A stretch of 64,000 nt of DNA from Leifsonia williamsii (GTDB lineage: Bacteria; Actinomycetota; Actinomycetes; Actinomycetales; Microbacteriaceae): NCBI RefSeq assembly GCF_030433685.1, contig NZ_JAROCF010000001.1:2790001-2854000 (forward strand). Direction: 5' to 3'. The stretch's first letter is position 1. Every line of letters starts with the position of its first letter. Position numbers and translations under genes: made by a program. This document shows positions 1 through 10,628 of the stretch, piece after piece. Under the pieces are notes generated by a model. The model worked only from the letters and a program-made list of their open reading frames with translations, ran no database searches and had not been told where the DNA came from.

Positions 1-1
1 A

Positions 2-1612
2 GTGACCTTCCGCATCCACGTCACCGGTCCGGCCGCGGAGGCCGTGAAGACGGTGGTGCCGCAGCTGGTGGCCGACAAGGTCGCCTCCGGCATCACCGCC
101 CAGGACCCGGCCCTCTGGGGGCCGGCCGCCGAGTCCGAGGCGTCCAAGCGCCTCGGCTGGGTCGAGGCGGTCGCCATCTCGCGCCCGCTGGTCGCCGAGA
201 TCGACGCCCTGCGCGAGGAGCTGCACGCCAAAGGCGTGAACCACATCGTGCTGGGCGGCATGGGCGGCTCCTCCCTCGCCCCCGAGGTCATCACCCGGAC
301 GGCGGAGGCCGAGCTGACGGTGCTCGACTCGACCGACCCCGGCCAGGTGCTCGACGCGCTGCGCGACCGGCTGGAGGCGACCGCGGTCGTCATCTCGTCG
401 AAGTCGGGCTCCACGCTCGAGACCGACAGCCAGAAGCGCATCTACGAGAAGTGGTTCCGCGACGCGGGCATCGACCCGCGCGAGCGCATCGTCGTCGTCA
501 CCGACCCGGGCTCCCCGCTCGACCAGTCGGCGCGCGAGGCGGGCTACCGCGTGTTCAACGCCGACCCCAACGTCGGCGGTCGCTACTCGGCGCTGACCGC
601 GTTCGGCCTGGTGCCGTCCGGCCTCGCCGGCGTGGACATCGGCGAGCTGCTCGACGAGGCCGAGGCGACGCTCATCGAGCTCGCCGTCGACAACGACGAG
701 AACCCGGGCCTCGTGCTCGGGGCCGCCATCGCCGGCACGAACCCGCTCAAGGACAAGCTCGGCATCGTCGCGGACGGCACCCACATCGTGGGCTTCGCCG
801 ACTGGGCGGAGCAGCTGATCGCCGAGTCCACCGGCAAGGAGGGCACGGGCCTCCTCCCGGTCGTGCTCGACAAGCTGGCCCCGGAGCTCGATTTCAAGCC
901 CGCCGACCTGCAGGTCGTCCGTCTCGTCGCCAACGCCGAGGCGCACCACCTGTTCCCGGCCGACCGGCACGAGGGCGAGATCCTCGTCTCGGGCAGCCTC
1001 GGCGCCCAGCTGATCGTCTGGGAGTACGCCGTGGCCGTCGCGGGGCGCCTGCTCGGCATCAACCCGTTCGACCAGCCCGACGTGGAGGCCGCGAAGGCCG
1101 CCGCGCGCTCCCTCCTCGACAACCGGCCGGAGCCGGCCGCCCCGGCCTTCACCGCCGGCGGCATCGAGGTGCGCACCACGGGCTCGTTCCTCGGTGACGC
1201 CACGACGCTCGACGCCGCGGTGGACGCGCTGCTCGCGCAGCTCGGCCCCGACGGGTACGTGGCGGTCCAGGCGTACGTCGACCGCATCGCGCTCCCCCAG
1301 CTCGCGGGCATCCGCGATCTGCTCGCCGCCAAGGCGAAGCGCCCGGTGACGTTCGGCTGGGGCCCGCGGTTCCTGCACTCGACCGGCCAGTTCCACAAGG
1401 GCGGCCCCGCCGTCGGCGTGTTCCTGCAGATCACCGCGACGGCTCCGGAGGACCTCGAGATCCCGGACCGCCCCTTCACGTTCGGTCAGCTCATCCAGGC
1501 CCAGGCCGCGGGTGACGCCAGCGTGCTCGGCGAGCACGGCCGTCCGGTGCTGACCCTCACGCTCACGAACCCCGAGGCGGACGTCGTCTCGCTGTTCGAG
1601 GCCGTCAACTGA
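2..1612 (+). CDS. pgi: Glucose-6-phosphate isomerase
   Basis: Interconverts glucose 6-phosphate and fructose 6-phosphate in the cytosol, at the branch between glycolysis and the pentose phosphate pathway. The 536-residue protein shows the family signatures: a phosphate-binding glycine/serine stretch GGMGGSS at residues 85-91, SKSGSTLET at 133-141 and VGGRYSAL at 191-198. The reading begins with GTG at base 2, so its ribosome-binding site and any more upstream start lie outside the window. The length suits an actinobacterial Pgi, so little or nothing is missing. It ends 32 bases before zwf on the same strand, which suggests cotranscription with the oxidative pentose phosphate genes that follow. 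Confidence 0.93.
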   Translation: MTFRIHVTGPAAEAVKTVVPQLVADKVASGITAQDPALWGPAAESEASKRLGWVEAVAISRPLVAEIDALREELHAKGVNHIVLGGMGGSSLAPEVITRTAEAELTVLDSTDPGQVLDALRDRLEATAVVISSKSGSTLETDSQKRIYEKWFRDAGIDPRERIVVVTDPGSPLDQSAREAGYRVFNADPNVGGRYSALTAFGLVPSGLAGVDIGELLDEAEATLIELAVDNDENPGLVLGAAIAGTNPLKDKLGIVADGTHIVGFADWAEQLIAESTGKEGTGLLPVVLDKLAPELDFKPADLQVVRLVANAEAHHLFPADRHEGEILVSGSLGAQLIVWEYAVAVAGRLLGINPFDQPDVEAAKAAARSLLDNRPEPAAPAFTAGGIEVRTTGSFLGDATTLDAAVDALLAQLGPDGYVAVQAYVDRIALPQLAGIRDLLAAKAKRPVTFGWGPRFLHSTGQFHKGGPAVGVFLQITATAPEDLEIPDRPFTFGQLIQAQAAGDASVLGEHGRPVLTLTLTNPEADVVSLFEAVN

Positions 1613-1644
1613 CCAGCGGCGCGCCGCGCCGACCAAGGAGATCG

Positions 1645-3189
1645 ATGTCCCCGGTGGAAATCACCCCGGAGTTCAACCCGCTGCGGTTGCCCTCCGATCG
1701 CCGCCTCAACCGCATCGCGGGCCCCAGCAGCCTCATCATCTTCGGTGTGACGGGAGACCTCTCCCGCAAGAAGCTGATGCCAGCGGTGTACGACCTCGCC
1801 AACCGCGGCCTCCTGCCGCCCGGGTTCTCGCTCGTCGGGTTCGCCCGGCGCGACTGGGAGGACCAGGACTTCGAGAAGGTCGTCTACGACGCGGTGAAGC
1901 AGTACGCCCGCACCCCGTTCGAGGACGACGTCTGGAAGCAGCTCGCGCAGGGCATCCGGTTCGTCCCTGGCGAGTTCGACGACGACGACGCCTTCATCCG
2001 GCTCAAGGAGACGGTGGAGGAGCTGGACCGCGAGCGCGGCACGATGGGCAATCACGCGTTCTACCTGTCCATCCCGCCGAAGGCGTTCCCGCTCGTCACC
2101 GAGCAGCTCAAGAAGTCGGGGCTCGCCGACCAGTCCGGCGACGGCTGGCGGCGCGTCGTGATCGAGAAGCCGTTCGGTCATGACCTGCAGTCGGCGCGCG
2201 AGCTCAACGCGGTCGTCGAGACGGTGTTCCCGCCGGACTCGGTGTTCCGGATCGACCACTACCTCGGCAAGGAGACGGTCCAGAACATCCTGGCGCTGCG
2301 CTTCGCGAACGAGCTGTACGAGCCGATCTGGAACGCCAACTACGTCGACCACGTGCAGATCACCATGGCCGAGGACATCGGCGTGGGCGGTCGCGCGGGG
2401 TACTACGACGGCATCGGCGCGGCGCGCGACGTCATCCAGAACCACCTCCTGCAGCTGATGGCCCTCACGGCGATGGAGGAGCCGATCTCGTTCAACGCGG
2501 CGGACCTCCGCGCCGAGAAGGAGAAGGTGCTCGCCGCCGTCCGGCTGCCGAAGGACCTCGCCACGGCGACGGCCCGCGGACAGTACTCCAGCGGCTGGCA
2601 GGGCGGCGAGAAGGTCGTCGGCTTCCTGGAGGAGGACGGGATGAACCCGGACTCCACCACCGAGACCTACGCGGCCATCAAGCTCGAGATCGGCACCCGC
2701 CGCTGGGCGGGCGTCCCGTTCTACCTGCGCGCCGGCAAGCGCCTCGGCCGCCGCGTCACCGAGATCGCGGTCGTCTTCAAGCGTGCTCCGCAGCAGCTTT
2801 TCGCGGAGTCGCAGACCAGCGCGCTCGGCCAGAACGCGCTCGTCATCCGCGTGCAGCCCGACGAGGGCGTCACCATCCGCTTCGGCTCCAAGGTGCCGGG
2901 CGCCGGCATGCAGGTGCGCGACGTGAGCATGGACTTCGGCTACGGCCACGCCTTCACCGAGGCGAGCCCGGAGGCGTACGAGCGGCTCATCCTCGACGTC
3001 CTGCTCGGCGACCCGCCCCTCTTCCCCCGCCACGAGGAGGTCGAGCTCTCCTGGAAGATCCTCGACCCGATCGAGGAGTTCTGGGCGGCCGAGGGCGGCC
3101 GGCCGGAGCAGTACCGTCCAGGAACCTGGGGGCCGCGCTCGGCAGACGAGCTGCTGGCCCGCGACGGCCGCGTTTGGAGGCGTCCATGA
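1645..3189 (+). CDS. zwf: Glucose-6-phosphate 1-dehydrogenase
   Basis: Oxidises glucose 6-phosphate to 6-phosphogluconolactone with reduction of NADP, the entry step of the oxidative pentose phosphate pathway. The protein has 514 residues, a normal length. The N-terminal Rossmann motif GVTGDLS lies at residues 34-40 and the substrate-binding and catalytic signature RIDHYLGKE at about 202-210. AAGGAG stands a few bases before the ATG and supports this start. The stop codon overlaps the opcA start (ATGA), so translation of Zwf and its assembly factor is probably coupled. Confidence 0.97.
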   Translation: MSPVEITPEFNPLRLPSDRRLNRIAGPSSLIIFGVTGDLSRKKLMPAVYDLANRGLLPPGFSLVGFARRDWEDQDFEKVVYDAVKQYARTPFEDDVWKQLAQGIRFVPGEFDDDDAFIRLKETVEELDRERGTMGNHAFYLSIPPKAFPLVTEQLKKSGLADQSGDGWRRVVIEKPFGHDLQSARELNAVVETVFPPDSVFRIDHYLGKETVQNILALRFANELYEPIWNANYVDHVQITMAEDIGVGGRAGYYDGIGAARDVIQNHLLQLMALTAMEEPISFNAADLRAEKEKVLAAVRLPKDLATATARGQYSSGWQGGEKVVGFLEEDGMNPDSTTETYAAIKLEIGTRRWAGVPFYLRAGKRLGRRVTEIAVVFKRAPQQLFAESQTSALGQNALVIRVQPDEGVTIRFGSKVPGAGMQVRDVSMDFGYGHAFTEASPEAYERLILDVLLGDPPLFPRHEEVELSWKILDPIEEFWAAEGGRPEQYRPGTWGPRSADELLARDGRVWRRP

Positions 3190-4148
3190 TCGTCGACCTG
3201 CCCGCAACCACTGTCAGCAACATCTCGAAGGCGCTGGTCAAGATCCGCGAGGAGGGCGGCGCCGTCGCCCTCGGCCGCGTGCTCACGCTCGTGATCGCCA
3301 CCCACCTCGGTCAGGAGGAGGAGGCCATCGAGGCCGCCAACGACGCCTCCCGCGAGCACCCGATGCGCGTCATCGTGGTCTCGACCGAGGAGGAGCGCGA
3401 CGCGGGCGGCGAGGGCCGCCTCGACGCGCAGATCCGGGTCGGCGGCGACGCCGGCGCGAGCGAGGTCATCGTGCTCCGCGCCTACGGCGAGACCGCGAGC
3501 GACGAGGAGGGGCTGGTCACCGGCCTGCTGCTGCCCGACGCCCCCGTGGTCGTGTGGTGGCCCGGCGTCGCGCCGGCCAAGGTCTCGTCCTCTCCCCTGG
3601 GCCGCATCGCCACGCGTCGCATCACCGACGCGTCGGCGCAGCCGAACCCGCAGGAGGCGCTGTACCACCTGGCCGAGACGTACGCCCCCGGCGACACCGA
3701 CTTCGCCTGGACCCGCCTCACCCTGTGGCGCGCCCAGCTCGCGGCGGTGCTCGACCAGCCGCCGTACGAGCCGGTCACCTCGATCGAGGTCGCCGGCGCG
3801 GCGGACTCGCCCTCCACGCTCCTGCTCGCCGCGTGGCTGCGCCTGCAGCTGCAGGCGCCGGTGCAGTACGACCTCGCGTCGCGCGCCATCGGCTCCGGCG
3901 GCATCCACGGGGTGAAGCTCGAGCGCGCCTCCGGCACGATCGAGCTGGAGCGCGAGGTGCCGAACGTCGCGAAGCTCTCCCAGCCCAACCAGCCCTCGCA
4001 CGACCTCGCGCTGCCACGTCGGAACCTGCGCGACTGCCTCGCCGAGGAGTTGCGTAGGCTTGACCCCGACGACCTCTACGGTGAGGTCATCACCAAGGGT
4101 CTCGGGCTGCTCGAGGCCTCCGAAGAGGGAGCGGGCTCCAAGGCATGA
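3186..4148 (+). CDS. opcA: Glucose-6-phosphate dehydrogenase assembly protein OpcA
   Basis: OpcA-family proteins are needed for assembly and activity of glucose-6-phosphate dehydrogenase in actinobacteria and cyanobacteria. The product of 320 residues begins with a family-typical N-terminus (IVDLPATTVSNI). An in-frame TTG twelve bases upstream also exists, but the ATG at 3186 is preceded by TTTGGAGG and overlaps the zwf stop, so it is preferred. The 3' end overlaps pgl in the same ATGA manner, giving a tightly coupled zwf-opcA-pgl unit. No catalytic motif is expected and none is seen. Confidence 0.93.
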   Translation: MIVDLPATTVSNISKALVKIREEGGAVALGRVLTLVIATHLGQEEEAIEAANDASREHPMRVIVVSTEEERDAGGEGRLDAQIRVGGDAGASEVIVLRAYGETASDEEGLVTGLLLPDAPVVVWWPGVAPAKVSSSPLGRIATRRITDASAQPNPQEALYHLAETYAPGDTDFAWTRLTLWRAQLAAVLDQPPYEPVTSIEVAGAADSPSTLLLAAWLRLQLQAPVQYDLASRAIGSGGIHGVKLERASGTIELEREVPNVAKLSQPNQPSHDLALPRRNLRDCLAEELRRLDPDDLYGEVITKGLGLLEASEEGAGSKA

Positions 4149-4915
4149 CGAACGAACGGCGGGTGCTCGTCCACCCCGACAAGGAGGCTCTGGCGGCGTC
4201 GGTGGCCGCACGGTTCCTGACCAAGACCATCGACATCCTCGACGACCTCGACGGGGCGAACATCGCACTCACCGGCGGGACGATGGGCATCGCGGTGCTG
4301 GAGGCGGTCAACTCCTCCCCCGCCCGCGACACCATCGACTGGACGAAGGTGCACTTCTGGTGGGGCGACGAGCGGTTCGTGCCGCGCGACGACCCGGAGC
4401 GCAACGAGCGCCAGGCCCGGGAGGCCCTGCTCGACCACATCGCGGTCCCGCCGGAGAACATCCACCCGTTCCCCGCGTCGGACGACATCGCCGACATCGA
4501 CGAGGCGGCGCGCGTCTACGCCGCCGAGCTCGAGGCGTTCGCCTCGGAGGACCAGCGGTTCCCGCGGTTCGACATCACCTTCCTCGGCGTCGGGCCCGAC
4601 GGCCACATCGCGTCGCTTTTCCCCGACCGCGCCGGCATCCGCGAGACGGAGGCGACGGTGATCGCCGAGCGCGAGTCGCCCAAGCCGCCGCCGCAGCGGC
4701 TGAGCCTGACCCGGCCGGTGCTGAACGCCTCCGACCGCATCTGGCTCGTGCTCTCCGGCACGGACAAGGCCAGTGCGCTGGGGCTCGCCCTCGCCGGCGC
4801 CAGCTTCACCGAGGTCCCGGTCGCCGGGGCGAAGGGTCGCAAGCGCACGGTGTTCTTCGTCGACAAGGACGCCGCGGTCGATGTGCCCGAGAACCTCATC
4901 GCACCGAGCTACTGA
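4145..4915 (+). CDS. pgl: 6-phosphogluconolactonase
   Basis: Hydrolyses 6-phosphogluconolactone to 6-phosphogluconate, the step after Zwf. The 256-residue protein has the DevB/Pgl family features: an early LTGGTMG segment, HFWWGDERFVPRDDPERN (the conserved W-x-DER region) and FLGVGPDGHIASLFP. Its ATG overlaps the opcA stop by four bases, so it is the third coupled gene of the oxidative pentose phosphate unit. A gap of 33 bases separates it from the lipoprotein gene downstream, which may or may not be read from the same transcript. Confidence 0.95.
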   Translation: MTNERRVLVHPDKEALAASVAARFLTKTIDILDDLDGANIALTGGTMGIAVLEAVNSSPARDTIDWTKVHFWWGDERFVPRDDPERNERQAREALLDHIAVPPENIHPFPASDDIADIDEAARVYAAELEAFASEDQRFPRFDITFLGVGPDGHIASLFPDRAGIRETEATVIAERESPKPPPQRLSLTRPVLNASDRIWLVLSGTDKASALGLALAGASFTEVPVAGAKGRKRTVFFVDKDAAVDVPENLIAPSY

Positions 4916-4948
4916 TCGTGAGGACCACCTCCTGACCAGGCACGAACC

Positions 4949-5893
4949 ATGACGGGCCGAGTGTCCCGGATCGCCACCGCCGCGCTGCTTGCGACGGTGG
5001 CGATCCTCATGTCCGGGTGCTCGTTCGCCGGACCGCAGCCCGCAGACACGGCGACCGGCCCGGCAACGCCGACGCCGACTCCCACCGCCAGCGTCGTCAC
5101 CGGCCTCCCGTACGCCCCCGCGAGCCCGGCCGGCACCAGCGGTCACCTGCTCGACCTGTACCTCCCGGCGCCGTCCGGCCGGCCCGCACCCGTCGTCCTC
5201 TGGACGGGCGGGAGCGCCTGGCGCGCGGACGACGGCGGCAAGACCGCCCTCATGCTGGCGGAGGTGCTCAACCCCGAGGGGTACGCCGTCGTCGGCGTCA
5301 ACGTACGCGCGAGCAGTCAGGCGCGCTTCCCCGCGCAGCGGAACGACCTGGCGGCCGCCATCCGCTACCTCACGTCCGTGGGGGCCCGTTACGGTCTCGA
5401 CACCGACCGCATGGTGGTCTCGGGCGACTCCTCCGGCGGCTGGGCCGCGCTGCAGGCGGGGCTGACGGGGCAGCCGGTGAAGGCCGTGGTCGCGTTCTAC
5501 CCGCCGACCGACTTCGCGACGTTCGACGCCCAGCTCGCCGCCTGCCGACCAGGAGGCGCGGGCTCGATCATGTGCATGACGAACCGGGGCTCCCCGATCG
5601 CCGCGGAGCTCGGCTGCGTGATGCCCGCCTGCCCGCCGGCCCGGTTGGCCGACGCGTCGCCGGTCACCCACGTCGACGCGGGCGATCCGCCCGTCCTGCT
5701 CTTCCACGGCATGCGCGACGACGTGGTGCCGTACCAGCAGAGCGTCGAGCTGGCCAACCGCGTCACGCGTGCGGGCGGCTCCGCGCAGCTCGTCCTGGCC
5801 TCGCAGCTCGGGCACGCGACGGCGCAGGACATCCTCGACGACGCGGGAGACCGCTCCCTGCTGCTCGACTTCCTCGCCGACGCCGTGCGGTGA
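4949..5893 (+). CDS. Secreted lipoprotein, alpha/beta-hydrolase (esterase-like)
   Basis: A 314-residue predicted lipoprotein with an alpha/beta-hydrolase fold. The N-terminus has arginines, a hydrophobic stretch (residues 11-21) and a lipobox-like MSGC with Cys24, followed by a Pro/Thr-rich linker at about 37-48. The nucleophile elbow GDSSGG places Ser161. His289 in LGHA and Asp257 or Asp258 in RDD complete a plausible triad. WTGG near 85-88 fits an oxyanion hole. It resembles carboxylesterases of the BD-FAE/acetyl-esterase type, but the substrate cannot be read from sequence. It would be lipidated by Lgt, encoded at 53150-54154. It converges on rbpA across a strong shared terminator. Confidence 0.8.
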   Translation: MTGRVSRIATAALLATVAILMSGCSFAGPQPADTATGPATPTPTPTASVVTGLPYAPASPAGTSGHLLDLYLPAPSGRPAPVVLWTGGSAWRADDGGKTALMLAEVLNPEGYAVVGVNVRASSQARFPAQRNDLAAAIRYLTSVGARYGLDTDRMVVSGDSSGGWAALQAGLTGQPVKAVVAFYPPTDFATFDAQLAACRPGGAGSIMCMTNRGSPIAAELGCVMPACPPARLADASPVTHVDAGDPPVLLFHGMRDDVVPYQQSVELANRVTRAGGSAQLVLASQLGHATAQDILDDAGDRSLLLDFLADAVR

Positions 5894-5927
5894 CGCGTCC
5901 GGATCCAGCCTCGCAGCGGACAGCGAA

Positions 5928-5958
5928 GAGCCCCGCCGGTCGATGACCGGCGGGGCTC
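5928..5958. terminator. Bidirectional terminator between lipoprotein gene and rbpA
   Basis: A perfect 14-base-pair inverted repeat (5928-5941 with 5945-5958) around a three-base loop lies between convergent genes. It can serve as an intrinsic terminator for both strands, although no long T-tract follows on either side. Confidence 0.85.
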
Positions 5959-5978
5959 GCGTCTGAAGCGGTGTGCGC

Positions 5979-6344
5979 CTAGTTGCTGGTGGGGCGGCCG
6001 CGGCGGGCGCGGAGCTGGTTGAGGGCGTCCTCGAGCAGCTGCTCCGCCTCCTCCTCGGAGCGGCGCTCCTTCACGTAGGCGAGGTGGGTCTTGTACGGCT
6101 CGGTCTTGGCGACCGACGGCGGGTTCTCCTTGTCGCGGCCGGCCGGCAGACCGGTCGACGGCGAGTCGATGACCTCGGGGATCTCCTCCTCGGGGAGGTT
6201 CGCCGCGAAGTACCGGACGGTCTCGTTGCCGAGAGCATCCCAGTACGAGATGGCGATGCGGTCCGCGTGGAAACCGCGATCCTGCTCGCCCATGGGGCCC
6301 GCGCCGACGCGCGAGCCGCGGATTGCACTTCCTCCGGATGCCAT
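5979..6344 (-). CDS. rbpA: RNA polymerase-binding protein RbpA
   Basis: RbpA binds the principal sigma factor and RNA polymerase and stabilises open complexes; it is restricted to actinobacteria. The product has 121 residues. The N-terminal RGSRVGAG segment and the C-terminal helix YKTHLAYVKERRSEEEAEQLL, which corresponds to the sigma-interaction domain, are recognisable. No cysteines are present, so this is not a zinc-binding version. The ATG at 6344 follows AAGGAG. A much longer upstream extension of the frame runs antisense-like over secG and is not real. Confidence 0.92.
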   Translation of the reverse strand: MASGGSAIRGSRVGAGPMGEQDRGFHADRIAISYWDALGNETVRYFAANLPEEEIPEVIDSPSTGLPAGRDKENPPSVAKTEPYKTHLAYVKERRSEEEAEQLLEDALNQLRARRGRPTSN

Positions 6345-6367
6345 TGCTCTCCTTGGTGAGGCGCCGG

Positions 6368-6613
6368 TCAGGCGCTGAACTTGGTGATCAGCCCGAGGAC
6401 GACGATGCAGACGATCCACACCAGTCCGAGAACGACCGTGATCCGGTTGAGGTTGCGCTCCGCGACCCCGGACGCGCCGAGGTTGGAGGTGACGCCGCCG
6501 CCGAACATGTCGGACAGACCGCCACCGCGGCCCTTGTGCAACAGGATGAGGAGCGTCAGCAGGAGGCTGGTGATGCCCAGCAGCACCTGCAGGACGACCT
6601 GGAGAATCTGCAC
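6368..6613 (-). CDS. secG: Preprotein translocase subunit SecG
   Basis: Membrane subunit of the SecYEG protein-export channel. The 81-residue protein has the family layout: an N-terminal transmembrane helix (about residues 2-24), a short loop with KGRGGGLSDMFGGG, and a second helix (about 58-77). It starts with GTG at 6613, preceded by AAAGGT. It follows the glycolytic genes, as in many actinobacteria, but the terminator at 6721-6750 and its own -10 element suggest separate transcription, probably together with rbpA 23 bases downstream. Confidence 0.93.
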   Translation of the reverse strand: MQILQVVLQVLLGITSLLLTLLILLHKGRGGGLSDMFGGGVTSNLGASGVAERNLNRITVVLGLVWIVCIVVLGLITKFSA

Positions 6614-6668
6614 GAGTTACCTTTCGCAATGCATCCGGACCGCGCCGGCCCGGACAAAACCAACAGCC

Positions 6669-6674
6669 AGTATA
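6669..6674 (-). promoter_or_regulatory. -10 element of the secG promoter
   Basis: TATACT on the minus strand, a near-perfect housekeeping -10 hexamer, lies about 50 bases before the secG start and downstream of the tpiA terminator. The -35 region is not obvious. Confidence 0.6.
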
Positions 6675-6720
6675 ACCGGCCGGAGCCGCTGGGGACCGAC
6701 CGATCGGTGCACGGCCGTGT

Positions 6721-6750
6721 CCCCGGACCGGTTCTTACGCCGGTCCGGGG
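6721..6750 (-). terminator. Terminator downstream of tpiA
   Basis: An 11-base-pair perfect GC-rich stem (6721-6731 with 6740-6750) with an eight-base loop lies seven bases after the tpiA stop codon, ending the gap-pgk-tpiA unit. Confidence 0.8.
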
Positions 6751-6757
6751 CCCGTGA

Positions 6758-7561
6758 TCAGAGGCCGACGTGCTTCTGGTAGCGGATGATCGCCGCGAAC
6801 TCGGCGACGTCGAGGCTCGCGCCGCCGACGAGGGCGCCGTCGACGTTCGGCTCGCGCATGAAGCTCGCGATGTTGCCGGACTTGACGGAGCCGCCGTAGA
6901 GGATGCGCGTCTTCGCCGCGACGTCGTCGCCGAGCAGCTCGGCGATCGTCGCCCGCAGCGCCGCCGCCACCTGCTCCGCCTGCTCGGGCGTCGCCGCCTG
7001 GCCGGAGCCGATGGCCCAGACCGGCTCGTACGCGACCACGAAGTCGGCGGCCGAGTCGACCTTGGCGAGCGCTGCCTTGAGCTGGGCGACCGGCACCGCG
7101 CTGGCGCCGTGCGTCTCCAGGTCCTCCGCGGTCTCGCCGACGCAGATGATCGGCGCGATGTCGTGCTTGAGCGACGCCGCGACCTTCGCCGCCACCTGCT
7201 CGTCGGTCTCGCCGTGCAGCGTGCGCCGCTCGGAGTGGCCGATGATCACGTAGCGCGACTCCAGCGCCTGCAGGAACGCCGCCGAGATCTCGCCGGTGTA
7301 CGCGCCAGACTCGTGCTCGGAGACGTCCTGACCGCCGAAGGCGATCGGGAGCTTGTCGGCCGACACGAGCGTCTGGACGCTGCGCAGGTCGGTGAACGGC
7401 GGGAACACCGCCACCTCCACCGCACTGAAGTCGTGCCCGGCGTCCTTGAGGGTCCAGGCGAGCTTCTGCACCGTGGCGATGGCCTGGAGGTGGTCCAGGT
7501 TCATCTTCCAGTTGCCGGCGATGAGCGGCACGCGCCGCACCGAGGGGCTCACTGCTGCCAT
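6758..7561 (-). CDS. tpiA: Triosephosphate isomerase
   Basis: Interconverts dihydroxyacetone phosphate and glyceraldehyde 3-phosphate. The 267-residue TIM barrel has all catalytic residues: Lys19 in NWKMN, His109 in IIGHSERR and Glu179 in [10 protein letters not shown]. The phosphate-binding GGSVKSGN segment is also visible near the C-terminus. The ATG lies inside the last codons of pgk (13-base overlap), so the two are translationally coupled. It is the last gene of gap-pgk-tpiA. Confidence 0.97.
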   Translation of the reverse strand: MAAVSPSVRRVPLIAGNWKMNLDHLQAIATVQKLAWTLKDAGHDFSAVEVAVFPPFTDLRSVQTLVSADKLPIAFGGQDVSEHESGAYTGEISAAFLQALESRYVIIGHSERRTLHGETDEQVAAKVAASLKHDIAPIICVGETAEDLETHGASAVPVAQLKAALAKVDSAADFVVAYEPVWAIGSGQAATPEQAEQVAAALRATIAELLGDDVAAKTRILYGGSVKSGNIASFMREPNVDGALVGGASLDVAEFAAIIRYQKHVGL

Positions 7562-8766
7562 CCGAGGACCTCCAGACCCGGGAGGCGCTTGCCCTCGAGG
7601 AACTCGAGGCTCGCTCCGCCACCCGTCGAGATGTGACCGAACTGATCGTCCGAGAAGCCGAGCGCGCGGACCGCGGCGGCCGAGTCGCCGCCGCCGACGA
7701 CGCCGAGGCCGTCGACCTCGGTGAGCGCCTGCGCGACGGCCTTGGTGCCCGCCGCGAACGGCGCCAGCTCGAACACGCCCATCGGACCGTTCCAGAACAC
7801 CGTGCGCGCGCCGCGGATGTACTCCGCGAACAGCTCGCCGGTCTCCGGGCCGATGTCGAGCCCGAGGCCCTTCGAGCCCCAGTCGGTGTCCTCGATGCCG
7901 TCGATCGGGCGCACCACGTGCTCCGCGTCGGCGCCGAACGTCGAGGCGACGACGACATCGCGCGGGAGCACGATCTCGACGCCGAGCTCCTCGGCCTTCG
8001 CCAGGTAGCCCTTCACCGTGTCGAGCTGGTCCTCCTCGAGGAGGCTCGAGCCCACCTCGTGGCCGAGCGCCTTGAGGAAGGTGAACAGCATGCCGCCGCC
8101 GATCAGCAGCGCGTTCACGCGCGGCAGCAGGTGGCCGATCACGCCGAGCTTGTCCGACACCTTGGAGCCGCCGAGCACGACCACATAGGGCCGCTCGGGG
8201 TTCTCGGTGAGCCGGTCGAGCACGTCGAGCTCGGTCGCGATGAGCGTGCCGGCGGCGCTGGGGAGCGCCTTCGCGAGCTCGTACACGCTGGCCTGCTTGC
8301 GGTGGACGACACCGAAGCCGTCGGACACGAAGGCGTCGCCGAACGCGGCGAGCTTGGCCGCGAAGGCTTCGCGCTCCGCCTCGTCCTTGCTGGTCTCGCC
8401 GGGGTTGAAGCGGAGGTTCTCGAGCAGGGCGACGTCGCCGTCGTTCAGGCCGGCGACGGCCTCCTCCGCTCCCCCGCCCACGGTGTCGCGGGCGAAGGTC
8501 ACCGGCTTGCCGAGCAGCTCGGAGAGCCGCTGGGCCACCGGCGCCAGGCTGTACTTCGCGTCGGGCGCGCCCTCGGGACGACCGAGGTGCGAGACGACGA
8601 CGACCCGGGCGCCCTGATTGATCAGGGCGTTCAGGGTGGGAATCGACGCCCGCACACGCCCGTCGTCCGTGATCGCGCCGTCCTTGAGGGGGACGTTGAG
8701 ATCACAGCGGACGACGACGCGCTTGCCTGCGAGCGAACCGAGTGAGTCGAGTGTGCGGAGCGTCAC
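7549..8766 (-). CDS. pgk: Phosphoglycerate kinase
   Basis: Transfers phosphate from 1,3-bisphosphoglycerate to ADP. The 405-residue protein carries the family signatures: [10 protein letters not shown] near residue 20, SHLGRP near 60, the GGSKVSDK hinge region and the C-terminal GGGDSAAAV nucleotide-binding glycines. It starts 15 bases after the gap stop, so gap and pgk are very likely cotranscribed. The gene order gap-pgk-tpiA is the standard one for actinobacteria. Confidence 0.97.
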   Translation of the reverse strand: MTLRTLDSLGSLAGKRVVVRCDLNVPLKDGAITDDGRVRASIPTLNALINQGARVVVVSHLGRPEGAPDAKYSLAPVAQRLSELLGKPVTFARDTVGGGAEEAVAGLNDGDVALLENLRFNPGETSKDEAEREAFAAKLAAFGDAFVSDGFGVVHRKQASVYELAKALPSAAGTLIATELDVLDRLTENPERPYVVVLGGSKVSDKLGVIGHLLPRVNALLIGGGMLFTFLKALGHEVGSSLLEEDQLDTVKGYLAKAEELGVEIVLPRDVVVASTFGADAEHVVRPIDGIEDTDWGSKGLGLDIGPETGELFAEYIRGARTVFWNGPMGVFELAPFAAGTKAVAQALTEVDGLGVVGGGDSAAAVRALGFSDDQFGHISTGGGASLEFLEGKRLPGLEVLGWQQ

Positions 8767-8781
8767 GCCGGTTCCCGTCGG

Positions 8782-10522
<1,741 letters not shown>

Positions 10523-10581
10523 TAACTCATCTCCTCAAATGGGTCCCGGCGCGAACGACTCCCGCCGGGAGCGACTTTCTC

Positions 10582-10587
10582 AGTCTA
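10582..10587 (-). promoter_or_regulatory. -10 element of the sodA promoter
   Basis: TAGACT on the minus strand predicts a leader of about 50 bases before the sodA ATG. The leader contains a small inverted repeat (CTCCC/GGGAG, about 10559-10571). The same TAGACT hexamer precedes uvrA, uvrB, rpsA, lgt and the DUF6704 gene. Confidence 0.5.
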
Positions 10588-10598
10588 GTGACGGGTAA

Positions 10599-10625
10599 CC
10601 GGGGAGGCAGGGGGTTGCTTCCCGG
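10599..10625 (-). terminator. Terminator downstream of whiA
   Basis: An eight-base-pair stem with one G-T pair (10599-10606 with 10618-10625) and an 11-base loop lies immediately after the whiA stop codon and upstream of the sodA promoter. Confidence 0.55.
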
Positions 10626-10628
10626 ACG